Positions 27,692-36,664 of a stretch of DNA of 58,480 bases are shown here, piece after piece. The notes beneath the pieces are model-generated. The model saw only the letters and a program-made list of their open reading frames with translations, ran no database searches and was not told where the DNA came from. The DNA is taken from positions 1 to 58,480 of the forward strand of contig JBFGLJ010000001.1 in assembly GCA_041576235.1 (NCBI GenBank), in the 5' to 3' direction. How positions within the stretch are numbered: position 1 is the stretch's first letter; each line of letters opens with the position of its first letter. Source of the DNA: JABDII01 sp041576235 (lineage in GTDB: Bacteria; Gemmatimonadota; Gemmatimonadetes; Gemmatimonadales; GWC2-71-9). The position numbers and the translations under genes are program-made.

Positions 27692-27755
27692 ATGCTACCT
27701 CAGATCGTCTGCATTGTCAATTTAATATAGCATTTTTGGTGTAAACTTGTAAACT
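27692..27755 (-). promoter_or_regulatory. suf operon promoter region with tandem operator-like repeat
   Basis: On the minus strand, TTGACA (27720-27715) and TAGCAT (27697-27692) are spaced by 17 bases, and the -10 box ends only 6 bases before the sufR ATG, predicting a leaderless or near-leaderless mRNA. Upstream, TTTACA (27753-27748) and TATATT (27729-27724), spaced by 18, form a second candidate. The plus-strand tandem repeat TGTAAACT x2 (27740-27755) overlaps the upstream -35 box and could be a regulator site. Confidence 0.55.
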
Positions 27756-27861
27756 ATTGTCGCAAAATGATATAGAGTATTAGGCCTGGTTGGTGACTTG
27801 TGGGAGAGGCCGGCAAACACGAGATTGGGACCCCCGGCCCCACCCCGATCGAAAGGTGCCC

Positions 27862-28434
27862 ATGACGGTCCACCGCATTCGCCTCCTGGGCGATCCCATC
27901 CTCCGCACCCGCTGCGACCCCATCACGAAGCCCCAGTCCGCGGCGGTTCGGATGATCCTGGATGACCTCCGCGACACCCTCAGGGACTGGCAATCGCGCT
28001 TTGGCAGCGGGCGCGCGATCGCGGCCCCCCAGATCGGCGCGCCGGTCAGGATCGTCTACGTCGAAATGGACAACCCCTGGGCCCTCATCAACCCGGAAAT
28101 CGTCGATATCGGCACCGAGGACTACACCGTCTGGGATGATTGCTTCTCGTTCCCGCAGCTGCTGGTTCGGGTCTCCCGCGCCTACCACATCAAGGTCAAG
28201 TACCAGGACGTCAAGGGAGCAGAACACGTGGTGGACGTCGAGGGCGACCGCGCCGAGTTGTTGCAGCACGAAATCGATCATCTCGACGGCGTGCTGGCTG
28301 TGGATCGCCCAGACGGCCTGGATCCCTACTGCCTCCGGGAAGAGTGGAACCGCCACTACGCGTCGAAGGGCCGCTACGGCACGCCCGAACCCCGGACCAT
28401 TGCCTACGGGACCCCCATTCCAGGGCTTCTCTGA
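27862..28434 (+). CDS. def: Divergent peptide deformylase
   Basis: A 190-residue deformylase-fold protein. Motif III is intact (QHEIDHLDG), and the metal Cys lies in DDCFSFP. The classical motif II EGCLS is replaced, and motif I reads GRAIAAPQ in place of GxGxAAxQ, so the oxyanion loop lacks its second Gly. It may be an alternative deformylase with changed specificity and not the housekeeping enzyme. AAAGGTG lies 5 bases before the ATG. No fmt gene is adjacent. Confidence 0.8.
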   Translation: MTVHRIRLLGDPILRTRCDPITKPQSAAVRMILDDLRDTLRDWQSRFGSGRAIAAPQIGAPVRIVYVEMDNPWALINPEIVDIGTEDYTVWDDCFSFPQLLVRVSRAYHIKVKYQDVKGAEHVVDVEGDRAELLQHEIDHLDGVLAVDRPDGLDPYCLREEWNRHYASKGRYGTPEPRTIAYGTPIPGLL

Positions 28435-28500
28435 CCACCACCAGCGTCTCCTCCGCCCCCGGCCCGAGGCAGGCCTCCTAGACTGGTTCGGAGACCCCCT

Positions 28501-31290
28501 GTGCCGTCGACCGATTCTCCCATGCGCACTCGATCTGTCGCCTTCGCACCCAAGGATGCCCCGCTCCGCGAGGACGTGAGGCAGCTCGGAGCCATGGTCG
28601 GCGACATGCTCCGCGAGCAAGGTGGAGAGCCTTTTTACCAACAGGTCGAGGCGGCGCGTCGCGCTGCGATCGCGCGGCGGGAAGGAGATCCCAACGCCAG
28701 TGCCGACCTCGCCGGCTTACTCGAAGAGCTCGCCCCACCCGATGCCGCCGAACTCGTGCGGGCCTTTGCCGCCTATTTCCAGGTGGTCAACCTCGCCGAG
28801 CAGGTGCACCGCATCCGGCGGCGGCGCGAGTATCTCCGATCGGATGCCAAGCCACAGCCAGGGAGCCTGGAGGACGTCGTGCGGCGCCTCCAGAGCGAGG
28901 GCGCGAGCCTCGAGTCGGTAGAGCACCTGCTGGGCAGAGTATGGATCGAGCCGGTCTTCACCGCCCACCCCACCGAAGCAACCCGGCGCACCATCCTCGA
29001 GAAAGAGCAACGCATCGCCCGGTCGCTGGTCGAGCGGCTCGATCCCTCCCTCACCATCCCGGAGCGACGACGCACCCTGGCGAGAATCCGGACGGAGATC
29101 ACCGCGACGTGGCAGACCGAGACCCATCCCACCCTCCGCCCCACGGTCGTGGACGAGCTGGAGCATGTGCTGTTCTACGCGATCGATATTCTCTACCGCA
29201 TCGTTCCGCCGTTCTACGAGGCGCTCGCCGCCTCCCTCGCATCGACCTTCGACACCCCGCTGGCCCCCGACCGGATGCCGCCGATCCTCGGCTTCGCCTC
29301 CTGGGTCGGCGGCGACATGGACGGCAACCCGAACGTCACCGCGCAGACCATTCGCACCACCCTGGCGCGCCAACGCGCCCTCATCCTCGATCGCTACCGT
29401 CGCGAGATCGGGAGCCTGGCAGGGCTCCTCAGCCAGACCCGCTCCCGCGTGGGGGTGGACGCCGGCATCCTGGAACGGATCCAGGACTACGGCGCCCGAT
29501 CGCCCCACGTGCTCGAAGCCGTCCCGCCCCGGCATCGAGATATGCCGTACCGGGTGTTCCTGCGGCTGGTCGCGGCCCGGTTGGTCGCCACCGCCGGACA
29601 AACGACGGGGGCAGGGGCAGGGGCAGGGGCAGGGGCAGCAGCGTACGAAGGACCGGATGCACTCGAAGAGGACGTGGCCGCGGTCGCGCAGAGCCTTCGA
29701 GCCCATCGGGGCGACCATGCGGGACTCTTCGCGGTGGAACGCGCCATCCGCCGCATTCGGACATTCGGATTTCATCTGGCCACCCTGGATGTGCGCCAGG
29801 ACGCGCTCGTTCACCGACGGGTCCTCGGCCGGCTCTTAGGCGAGACGGGGTGGCAGGGCTCGTCGAGCGAGGCACGCGCCGAACGGATCAGCCAGGTGCT
29901 TCGCGACGGTCAGGGCCCCGCGGGCGACCCGGACCCGGAGGGCGAGGAGACGCTCGAGGTCTTTCGTGCCATCGCCGAGGGCCAGCGCGATCATGGTCCG
30001 CGCGCCGTTGGCCCGTTCATCATCAGCATGGCCGAGGGACCGGATGATGTTCTGGCCGTGCTGCTGTTGGCTCAATGGAGTCGCCTCAGCCCCCGCTCCG
30101 GCATGCGAGGGCCCACCGACCCGGGAGTACCGCTCGACGTGGCACCACTGTTCGAGACCGTAGACGATCTGCGCCAGGCGCCGGCCATTCTCGATGCCCT
30201 CTTCGCCGATGGCGTCTACCGCGCGCACCTCGCGACCCGAGGGAATCGGCAGACGGTGATGCTGGGGTATTCCGACAGCAACAAGGACGGTGGCCTTGCC
30301 GCCTCGCGCTGGGCGCTGTATCGCGCACAGGAAGCGTTGATCGCAACCGCCGACGCGGCGGGGGTGGACCTGACCCTCTTTCATGGCCGTGGTGGCACGA
30401 TCAGTCGCGGTGGCGGGCGGGTGGACCGGGCGATCCGCGCAGCGCCACGGGGAGCGGTTCGGGGCCGGCTCCGCCTGACCGAGCAGGGCGAAGTGATCAA
30501 CGAGAAATATGGCCTCCGCAGCATCGCCCTCAGGACGCTCGAACAAATGACCGCCGCTGTGCTTCACGCGAGCAGCAGGCCCAGACCCATCGATCCGCGC
30601 GAGGCCGGGTGGCATGCCATGATGGACCTGCTCGCCGGCACGAGCCGCACGGCCTACCGGGCGTTGGTCTACGACGACCCCCTGTTCTACGACTACTTCC
30701 GCTCGGCAACGCCGATCGACGTCATCGAGCAGATGCGCATTGCGTCGCGCCCCCCCTCACGCCGCGCGGGCACCGGGGTGGAGAATCTTCGGGCCATCCC
30801 GTGGGTCTTTGCCTGGATGCAGAGCCGCCACCTGCTGCCCGGGTGGTACGGCCTCGGCCGGGGCCTCGACGCGGTGGTCGACCGCCATGGAGCCGAGGCC
30901 ACCATGGAGATGGTTCGTGACTGGCCTTTCCTTCGAGCCCTGCTCGACGATGCCGAAATGGTCCTCGCCAAGGCCGACATGGGGATCGCCGCCCACTACG
31001 CCGCCCTGGCCGGCGACAGCGGTGTCGATGTCTTCGCCGGCATTCGCGCCGAGTACGATCGAACGGTGCACGCGCTCCTTTCCCTGAAAGGAACCAACGA
31101 CATTTTGGATGACGACCCGGTGCTTCGTCGCTCGATCCGTCTTCGAAATCCCTATGTCGATCCGATGAGCCTGCTCCAGGTCGACCTGTTGCGCCGCTGG
31201 CGTGCCACCGGGCGGCAGGACTCCGATCTCTTTCAGGCGCTGCTCACCTCGGTCAACGGCATCGCACACGGCCTGCGCAATACCGGATAA
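28501..31290 (+). CDS. ppc: Phosphoenolpyruvate carboxylase
   Basis: A 929-residue enzyme making oxaloacetate from PEP and bicarbonate. Landmarks: TAHPTEATRRT with the catalytic His near 156, WVGGDMDGNPNVT, GYSDSNKDGG, FHGRGGTISRGGG and the terminal NTG. Length is normal for the family. The GTG start at 28501 has GGAG 7 bases upstream; ATG 28522 is possible. A run of Gly-Ala pairs (about 370-380), encoded by a GGGGCA hexamer repeat, forms an insertion not usual for this enzyme. Confidence 0.95.
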   Translation: MPSTDSPMRTRSVAFAPKDAPLREDVRQLGAMVGDMLREQGGEPFYQQVEAARRAAIARREGDPNASADLAGLLEELAPPDAAELVRAFAAYFQVVNLAEQVHRIRRRREYLRSDAKPQPGSLEDVVRRLQSEGASLESVEHLLGRVWIEPVFTAHPTEATRRTILEKEQRIARSLVERLDPSLTIPERRRTLARIRTEITATWQTETHPTLRPTVVDELEHVLFYAIDILYRIVPPFYEALAASLASTFDTPLAPDRMPPILGFASWVGGDMDGNPNVTAQTIRTTLARQRALILDRYRREIGSLAGLLSQTRSRVGVDAGILERIQDYGARSPHVLEAVPPRHRDMPYRVFLRLVAARLVATAGQTTGAGAGAGAGAAAYEGPDALEEDVAAVAQSLRAHRGDHAGLFAVERAIRRIRTFGFHLATLDVRQDALVHRRVLGRLLGETGWQGSSSEARAERISQVLRDGQGPAGDPDPEGEETLEVFRAIAEGQRDHGPRAVGPFIISMAEGPDDVLAVLLLAQWSRLSPRSGMRGPTDPGVPLDVAPLFETVDDLRQAPAILDALFADGVYRAHLATRGNRQTVMLGYSDSNKDGGLAASRWALYRAQEALIATADAAGVDLTLFHGRGGTISRGGGRVDRAIRAAPRGAVRGRLRLTEQGEVINEKYGLRSIALRTLEQMTAAVLHASSRPRPIDPREAGWHAMMDLLAGTSRTAYRALVYDDPLFYDYFRSATPIDVIEQMRIASRPPSRRAGTGVENLRAIPWVFAWMQSRHLLPGWYGLGRGLDAVVDRHGAEATMEMVRDWPFLRALLDDAEMVLAKADMGIAAHYAALAGDSGVDVFAGIRAEYDRTVHALLSLKGTNDILDDDPVLRRSIRLRNPYVDPMSLLQVDLLRRWRATGRQDSDLFQALLTSVNGIAHGLRNTG
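29608..29637 (+). repeat. GGGGCA hexanucleotide repeat, 5 perfect units
   Basis: Five perfect tandem GGGGCA units inside ppc encode Gly-Ala pairs. The same hexamer occurs at 20670-20693. The array is in frame and could change length without breaking the enzyme. Confidence 0.9.
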
Positions 31291-31308
31291 GACTGGAGCC
31301 GACGCGAC

Positions 31309-32058
31309 ATGATCGGCTGGGAAGGGTCCGCCATCCTCATCGGGGTGGGGCTCATCGCCGGCGCGTTCAATGTGATCGCCGGAGGCGGCTCACTCCTGAC
31401 CTTGCCCGTGCTCATCTTCCTCGGCCTGCCGCCAACGGTCGCGAACGGCACCAACCGGGTGGCCATTCTGGTTCAGAATGTCGGGGCGGTCTCGAGTTTT
31501 GCGCGCCACCGGGTCATCGACTGGCGGTGGATCCCGCGGGCCGGGGCGCCGGCCGTCGTGGGCGCGGTCCTCGGGACCTGGCTTGCCGTGCGAATCGGAG
31601 ACGATGCCTTTCGCCGGCTGTTGGCCGGTGTCATCGTGCTCGTCGCCGCGTGGACCCTGTGGGATCCCTTGAAACACCGACCCCGACCGGTCGAGCCGAT
31701 GCACGGCTGGGGGGTTGGAACGGCCGTCGCGTTCTTTTTGATCGGGGTGTACGGCGGATTCGTTCAGGCAGGTGTGGGGTTCATTATCCTAGCCGTGGCC
31801 ACCACCCGCGGGTTGGACTTGGTTCGGGGAAATGCCCTCAAGGTCCTCGTGGTGCTGATGTTCACCCCGCTGGCGTTGCTGCTCTTCAGTCTGAGCGACA
31901 AGGTCCACTGGTTGGCCGGCACGGCGCTCGCCGCCGGCAATCTGCTGGGCGGTCTCGTCGGGGTGCACCTGAGCATCCTGAAAGGACACCGGTGGATCCG
32001 GCGGGTTGTCCTGGTGACGGTTCTTCTCTTCGCCATCCGACTCTGGGTGATGCCCTGA
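31309..32058 (+). CDS. TauE/SafE-type (TSUP) membrane permease
   Basis: A 249-residue membrane protein with about eight helices in two similar halves. The N-terminal GVGLIAGAFNVIAGGGSLLTLPVLI and the second-half GVYGGFVQAGVGFIIL are the TSUP signatures. Family members export sulfite or sulfonates or move organosulfur anions. The substrate here cannot be read. It follows ppc by 18 bases and may be co-transcribed. Confidence 0.88.
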   Translation: MIGWEGSAILIGVGLIAGAFNVIAGGGSLLTLPVLIFLGLPPTVANGTNRVAILVQNVGAVSSFARHRVIDWRWIPRAGAPAVVGAVLGTWLAVRIGDDAFRRLLAGVIVLVAAWTLWDPLKHRPRPVEPMHGWGVGTAVAFFLIGVYGGFVQAGVGFIILAVATTRGLDLVRGNALKVLVVLMFTPLALLLFSLSDKVHWLAGTALAAGNLLGGLVGVHLSILKGHRWIRRVVLVTVLLFAIRLWVMP

Positions 32059-32072
32059 GCCGCTGTCCGCTT

Positions 32073-34139
32073 TCAGAACCAACGCCCGATGCGAATGAAG
32101 AACGCGCCACGATCGTCCTCGGTCACCCCGTACTCGAATCGCAGCGGCCCGAGGGGAGTCTCGGCGCCGAGGCCAAAGCGCGCACCCACCAGCCAGTCGT
32201 CCGAGCCCAAGAGCGCTCCGTCGCGGGCGGTGCGCCCCACCACCACCTCCACCCGCGCGTGGAGAATCCGGATGACCGGGTAGGTGAGCGCGGTTCCAAC
32301 CACCACCTCCCGATTCCCGCGCCGCTCCCCCAGTCCGAGTCCCGGGAAGCCAAGCTCCCCACCCAGCGGGAACTCCAGGTCGAGCGGCAGATCCTCGCCC
32401 CACCCGACCCGAAAGCGCGGCCGGATTCTGAGGGCGCCGACGCTCGCCGTGGCGATCCCCTCGGCCTCGACCCGTTGGTAGCGGCCGGTCCAGGTCCCGC
32501 TCGCCAAAAACAGCCGCTCCGCGGCACGCCCGAGTTTGACGACCTCGAGCCTCGCACCCGCCGTCGAGCGCTTCGGCGCGCCGGCCTCGTCCCAGGCATG
32601 GGCGACCCCTCCCACCGCCAGCGACCAGCCACCTGGGAACAGCCGCTCCAGGCCCGCGAAGCCGCTCACTCCATCCACCTCCAACACGGGGAGTTCCTCG
32701 CCCGTGGCATCGAACTCACGGATGTCGTCGTCGAAGCCGCGCACACTGATGATCGGAGAGAGGAACTGCGAGCCGATGCGGATGTGCTGGCGGACGGCGA
32801 GTTCGAGACCTTGCCTGAACCGGCCCAAGGTGAGGACCGCGCCTGCCTCGAGCCCCGACCCTGCGAGATCGCGATCGAGCCCCCCGACCCAGAGCCGGCC
32901 GCCGAGCTCGTTATCGTAGGCCAGCCCCAGCCCGGCAAGCCGGGAGGGCGTCGGGGCGACCTTGAGGTCGAAGGCCACCGAATCAGATTCACCCGATGGA
33001 CCCAGCCACAGACTCTTGAACGACTCGGTGTCGGCGAGCCGCACCAGACGGCGCTTGAGGGCGAGCGTATCGATTGCGGCGCCCGGTTTGAGGCCGAGGA
33101 GTCGCTGCACGGTCCGGAGTTCCGAGCGGGTCGCACCCGAGGCGGACACGCGGGCAACCCGCCGCGGCACCACCCCGGACTCGGGGGGCGTCTCGCGGGG
33201 AAGGCACGAGTCATCGCCGCTGAGCACCGTGTCCGCGGCCCGGTGTCCGCGGGCAATCACCGTTGCGATGGTGGCCGGGGAGAAATCGAGGCTCTTGAAC
33301 CCGGTGAGGTCCGGTTCGATGAGGAGATCCCCGGCGTTCTTGGACGCCGGGGGTTGCTGAAACAGGAATCCCAACAGGTGGTCCGCCAACTCGAGCGGCG
33401 AGAAGTAGTCGATTGAATCCGAGAGCGCTTCGGTGGTGTTCGACACGATGACCCGTTGCGCACCAGCGTCACGGGCGACTCGAATCGGGATGTTCTCCGA
33501 CAGTCCGCCATCGATGAGGACCATGCTGTCGAGAGCCACCGGCTCGAAGAGGAGCGGGATCGCAATGCTCGCACGGATCGCCTGCGCCAAGTCCCCATCA
33601 GCCAACACCACCGCGCGGCGGTCGTGGAGGGCGGTGGCGACCGCACGGAACGGAAGAGGGAGAGCGTCGAAGTCGCCCCGGGCCAGCAGATTGCCACGGA
33701 GCATGGCGGCATTGAGCAGCGCGTTGACGCGGAGTTCGTCGACCGCGGCAGCTTGGAGGTGAAACCCCCGTTCACCTTGCTCCCAGACCACCAGCGGCTG
33801 AAACCGTCCGAGGGAGCGGGGAGCGCGGGGAGCGTAAGCGAGAAAGACATCGGACAACGGAAGGACCCTGGCCATCGAGTCGATGGCCCGTCCGCTGTAT
33901 CCGCTCGCGTAGAGGGCGCCAATCAGCGCCCCCATGCTCGTTCCCACGACCAGATCCGGGCGGATGGCCAAGCTATCGAGGACCCGGAGGACCCCAATAT
34001 GGGCGAGCCCCTTGGCACCGCCGCCGGAGAGCACCAGTGCCGTTCGCGCCGGCCGGCACACCTGCGCCCCGAGCGAAGCCGGGCCCGGTGCCAGCAGCAG
34101 CGCGCCGATCAGGAATCCCTGAAGACCGCGTTGAAACAT
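32073..34139 (-). CDS. Patatin-like phospholipase fused to outer-membrane barrel
   Basis: A 688-residue protein: signal peptide (about 1-25), patatin domain with oxyanion loop GGGAKG (39-44), nucleophile Ser68 in GTSMG and Asp210 in DGG, then a POTRA-like segment (about 320-395) and a beta-rich C-terminus ending in phenylalanine (FFIRIGRWF). This is the PlpD/FplA type Vd autotransporter arrangement, in which a lipase is anchored by, or passed through, its own barrel. It is convergent with the TSUP gene, 14 bases apart. Confidence 0.88.
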   Translation of the reverse strand: MFQRGLQGFLIGALLLAPGPASLGAQVCRPARTALVLSGGGAKGLAHIGVLRVLDSLAIRPDLVVGTSMGALIGALYASGYSGRAIDSMARVLPLSDVFLAYAPRAPRSLGRFQPLVVWEQGERGFHLQAAAVDELRVNALLNAAMLRGNLLARGDFDALPLPFRAVATALHDRRAVVLADGDLAQAIRASIAIPLLFEPVALDSMVLIDGGLSENIPIRVARDAGAQRVIVSNTTEALSDSIDYFSPLELADHLLGFLFQQPPASKNAGDLLIEPDLTGFKSLDFSPATIATVIARGHRAADTVLSGDDSCLPRETPPESGVVPRRVARVSASGATRSELRTVQRLLGLKPGAAIDTLALKRRLVRLADTESFKSLWLGPSGESDSVAFDLKVAPTPSRLAGLGLAYDNELGGRLWVGGLDRDLAGSGLEAGAVLTLGRFRQGLELAVRQHIRIGSQFLSPIISVRGFDDDIREFDATGEELPVLEVDGVSGFAGLERLFPGGWSLAVGGVAHAWDEAGAPKRSTAGARLEVVKLGRAAERLFLASGTWTGRYQRVEAEGIATASVGALRIRPRFRVGWGEDLPLDLEFPLGGELGFPGLGLGERRGNREVVVGTALTYPVIRILHARVEVVVGRTARDGALLGSDDWLVGARFGLGAETPLGPLRFEYGVTEDDRGAFFIRIGRWF

Positions 34140-34202
34140 GGCCGCAATCTAACGCGCGCCACACCTCACCCTCGGTCCGGATCGCTAGGCCATGCGCGCC
34201 CC

Positions 34203-34231
34203 TTGCGCCCGTTGGATGCCATCCTTATACC
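34203..34231 (+). promoter_or_regulatory. Candidate fdxA promoter
   Basis: TTGCGC (34203-34208) and TATACC (34226-34231) are spaced by 17 bases, about 60 bases before the ferredoxin ATG. The gene starts alone between divergent neighbours, so it needs its own promoter. The -35 match is only partial. Confidence 0.4.
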
Positions 34232-34290
34232 TTTCGGCTCGGTCACGGCCTGGCGCCGCGCGCCGGCCAAAGCCCTGAGGGAGTAACAGA

Positions 34291-34554
34291 ATGACGTACG
34301 TGATCGCTGAGCCTTGTATCGGTGTGAAGGACCGCGGCTGTGTGGACGTGTGCCCGGTCGATTGCATCTATGAAGGCGAAGACATGCTCTACATCCACCC
34401 CGACGAGTGCATCGATTGCGGGGCCTGCGAACCGGAGTGCCCCGTCACCGCTATCTTCCCGGAAGAGGATGTCCCGCAAGAGTGGACCGACTACATCGAG
34501 AAGAACCGAGTCGTATTCGAAGGTGACACCCCGCCCGGGCCCCCGAATCGCTGA
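34291..34554 (+). CDS. fdxA: 7Fe (3Fe-4S/4Fe-4S) ferredoxin
   Basis: An 87-residue ferredoxin with cysteines at 9, 17, 21, 25, 40, 43, 46 and 50. By comparison with FdxA proteins, Cys9, Cys17 and Cys50 hold the 3Fe-4S cluster, and Cys21, Cys40, Cys43 and Cys46 hold the 4Fe-4S cluster. It is a small cytoplasmic electron carrier. It starts with ATG, with GGGAG 9 bases upstream. Confidence 0.95.
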   Translation: MTYVIAEPCIGVKDRGCVDVCPVDCIYEGEDMLYIHPDECIDCGACEPECPVTAIFPEEDVPQEWTDYIEKNRVVFEGDTPPGPPNR

Positions 34555-34650
34555 TCCGCCCGCCATGGTGCGCCAGCCACGCCACCCTGCCCTCCAGCTT
34601 GCTCACCAGCCCCAACGTCGCGCCGCGCGGCCCCCGCCCCAGTCATCCCA

Positions 34651-36549
34651 ATGAGTGACAACGCCCGGCCCCAATCCCCGGCCCGTATGAAGCACGCAGG
34701 ATGGATCCTGCTCGTCGCCCTCTGGTTTGCGGTGATGACCGGGTTCACCGAGTCGGCGATTCTCTTGGGCAGAAAGTACATTCTCGGCCGGTATCTGTTC
34801 TGGGGTCCGGATACCGTGTGGCTCCGCCCGCTGGCGTACACCCTGCTCTTCTCCGGCCCAGCCATCGGCCTGGCCCTGGTCGCCACCGCCTGGCCGAAGG
34901 CACGTTCGCGCCGCCTGGTTGTGTTCGTGCTCGCCCTGCTCAGTTTTGGGAGCCTGGTGGTTGGCGTCCGGGGGCTCTACCCGCTGGCCAAGGCACTGGT
35001 GGCCCTCGGGTTGGCGGTCCAAACCGCGCGCATGGTCGAGGCCCGCCCCGACGGCTTCACTCGCTTGGTGCGGCGCAGCGTGATCGCCCTGGTCATGACC
35101 ATTGCTCTCCTCGCCGCCGCCATGCAGTCCGTGCCGCGCCTCGGCGAGCGTGCCGCCATCGCGCGGCTGGTCCCCACTCGGGCGGACGTGCCAAACATTC
35201 TCTTGATCGTCCTCGACACGGTCCGCGCCGCCAATCTCAGTTTGCATGGCTACGAACGCCCCACGACCCCCTTCCTCGAACAGATCGCCCTACAGAGCGT
35301 CGTGTTCGATCGGGCCATCGCAACCAGCCCATGGACGCTCCCGACGCACGCGAGCCTCTTTACCGGGCGGGTGCCCTCGGAGTTGGGTGTCGGGTACGAG
35401 AATAGCCTCGATGGCACCTACCCGACATTGGCGGAGCACCTTCAGGCCGCAGGCTATGTGACCGCCGGGATCGTGGCCAACGTGCATTACGGCAGCGCCG
35501 AGACCGGACTGAACCGCGGGTTCATTCGCTACGAGGACTATCAGCCGTTCTACGACCGGCTATGGAACCACACCTGGCTCGCCCAGTCGTACAGCGCACG
35601 ACGACTGGTGCGGGCGCGATCGCTCGGGAGCATGGTGGCCGCGCTGAGGCCTCAGCAGTGGTCGGTCAGGCCGGTTCCGTGGGTGAGACCCCGCCCGGCG
35701 GAGGAGATCACCGACGCCTTTCTCCGCTGGCACGCCGGTGTCGATCGACCGTTCTTTGCATTTATCAACTATTTCGACGCCCACGCCCCCTACCGCTCCC
35801 CTCAGCCGTCCAGGTTCGGAGGCGGCGTCAAGCGCGTCGATCTCTATGACGCCGCCATCGCCTACGTCGACGAACAGGTCGAGCGACTGCTCCACGGCCT
35901 GGATGAACGCGGCGCCTTGGACAACACCGTGGTGATCATCACCTCGGACCATGGGGAACAATTCGGGGAGCACAATCTCACCACGCATGGCAATAGCCTG
36001 TACACCCAGCTCCTCCATGTTCCGCTGCTGATACGGTATCCGGCACGAGTCCCAGCGGGCGGGCGGGTCGGCCACTCCGTCGGCCTCCTCGATCTTCCGC
36101 GCACCATCCTCGACCTCGCTGGCGTACCGGGCAAGGGGGCGATGCCCGGCACATCACTGGCACGCCATTGGACTGAGCCGGCGGGACCGGACGAGCGCAC
36201 GGGAAGCGGGGGCATGGGCGGAGGCGGAGGCGAGTTGATCCTCTCGGAGTTGACCTGGGACAACAAGCCCACATCTGTCGACCTGGTGGACAAGGGTCAG
36301 ATGAAATCGCTGGTCGACGGCACGGCGCACTACATCTGGGGCTATACCTCCGACGGCCAGACGCAAGAACAGTTGTTCGATTTGGCGGCCGACCCCCACG
36401 AAGAGCACGATCTGTGGGAGTCCCAGAGTCACCGGGCCGTCCGTGAACGGCTCTCGGCCACCCTCCAAGCGATGTTCCCACCCCGCCGTCCCCTCGCAGT
36501 GGGATCCCAAGGGCGGTCCCTCGCGCCCAGCGGAGCGTCATTGCCCTAA
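34651..36549 (+). CDS. Second 5-TM alkaline-phosphatase-superfamily enzyme ('sulfatase')
   Basis: A 632-residue paralogue of the 17083-18900 product. About five N-terminal helices (15-160) precede a periplasmic domain with metal Asp189 (LIVLDTVRA), Thr229 in SPWTLPTHASLFTG, and TSDHGEQFGEHNLTTHG. Again the formylglycine Cys/Ser and Arg of sulfatases are replaced by Thr and His. The likely activity is phospho-group transfer or hydrolysis at the cell surface. A Gly-rich loop (about 517-525) precedes the C-terminal subdomain. It stands alone between ferredoxin and hydrolase genes. Confidence 0.85.
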   Translation: MSDNARPQSPARMKHAGWILLVALWFAVMTGFTESAILLGRKYILGRYLFWGPDTVWLRPLAYTLLFSGPAIGLALVATAWPKARSRRLVVFVLALLSFGSLVVGVRGLYPLAKALVALGLAVQTARMVEARPDGFTRLVRRSVIALVMTIALLAAAMQSVPRLGERAAIARLVPTRADVPNILLIVLDTVRAANLSLHGYERPTTPFLEQIALQSVVFDRAIATSPWTLPTHASLFTGRVPSELGVGYENSLDGTYPTLAEHLQAAGYVTAGIVANVHYGSAETGLNRGFIRYEDYQPFYDRLWNHTWLAQSYSARRLVRARSLGSMVAALRPQQWSVRPVPWVRPRPAEEITDAFLRWHAGVDRPFFAFINYFDAHAPYRSPQPSRFGGGVKRVDLYDAAIAYVDEQVERLLHGLDERGALDNTVVIITSDHGEQFGEHNLTTHGNSLYTQLLHVPLLIRYPARVPAGGRVGHSVGLLDLPRTILDLAGVPGKGAMPGTSLARHWTEPAGPDERTGSGGMGGGGGELILSELTWDNKPTSVDLVDKGQMKSLVDGTAHYIWGYTSDGQTQEQLFDLAADPHEEHDLWESQSHRAVRERLSATLQAMFPPRRPLAVGSQGRSLAPSGASLP

Positions 36550-36557
36550 AAGAGAGG

Positions 36558-36572
36558 CGGCCCGCGGGGCCG
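36558..36572 (+). terminator. GC hairpin after the second phosphatase-superfamily gene
   Basis: A perfect CGGCCC-GCG-GGGCCG hairpin starts 9 bases after the stop. A second palindrome (GGCCCCGGGGCC) follows at about 36588-36599. There is no clear T tract, so termination efficiency is uncertain. The rest of the gap to 36664 holds nothing I recognise. Confidence 0.45.
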
Positions 36573-36664
36573 TACTACCTTGGCCGAGGCCCCGGGGCCG
36601 TGCACAGAAGGAAGGATCCTACGTTCGCGAAAGCCGCTAGCACTCGACTCCCGCTACTGGAAGA

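Noticed and set aside
31527..33416. 629-codon plus-strand open frame
   Set aside because: Spans the TSUP gene in another frame and the antisense of the patatin gene; no domain pattern.
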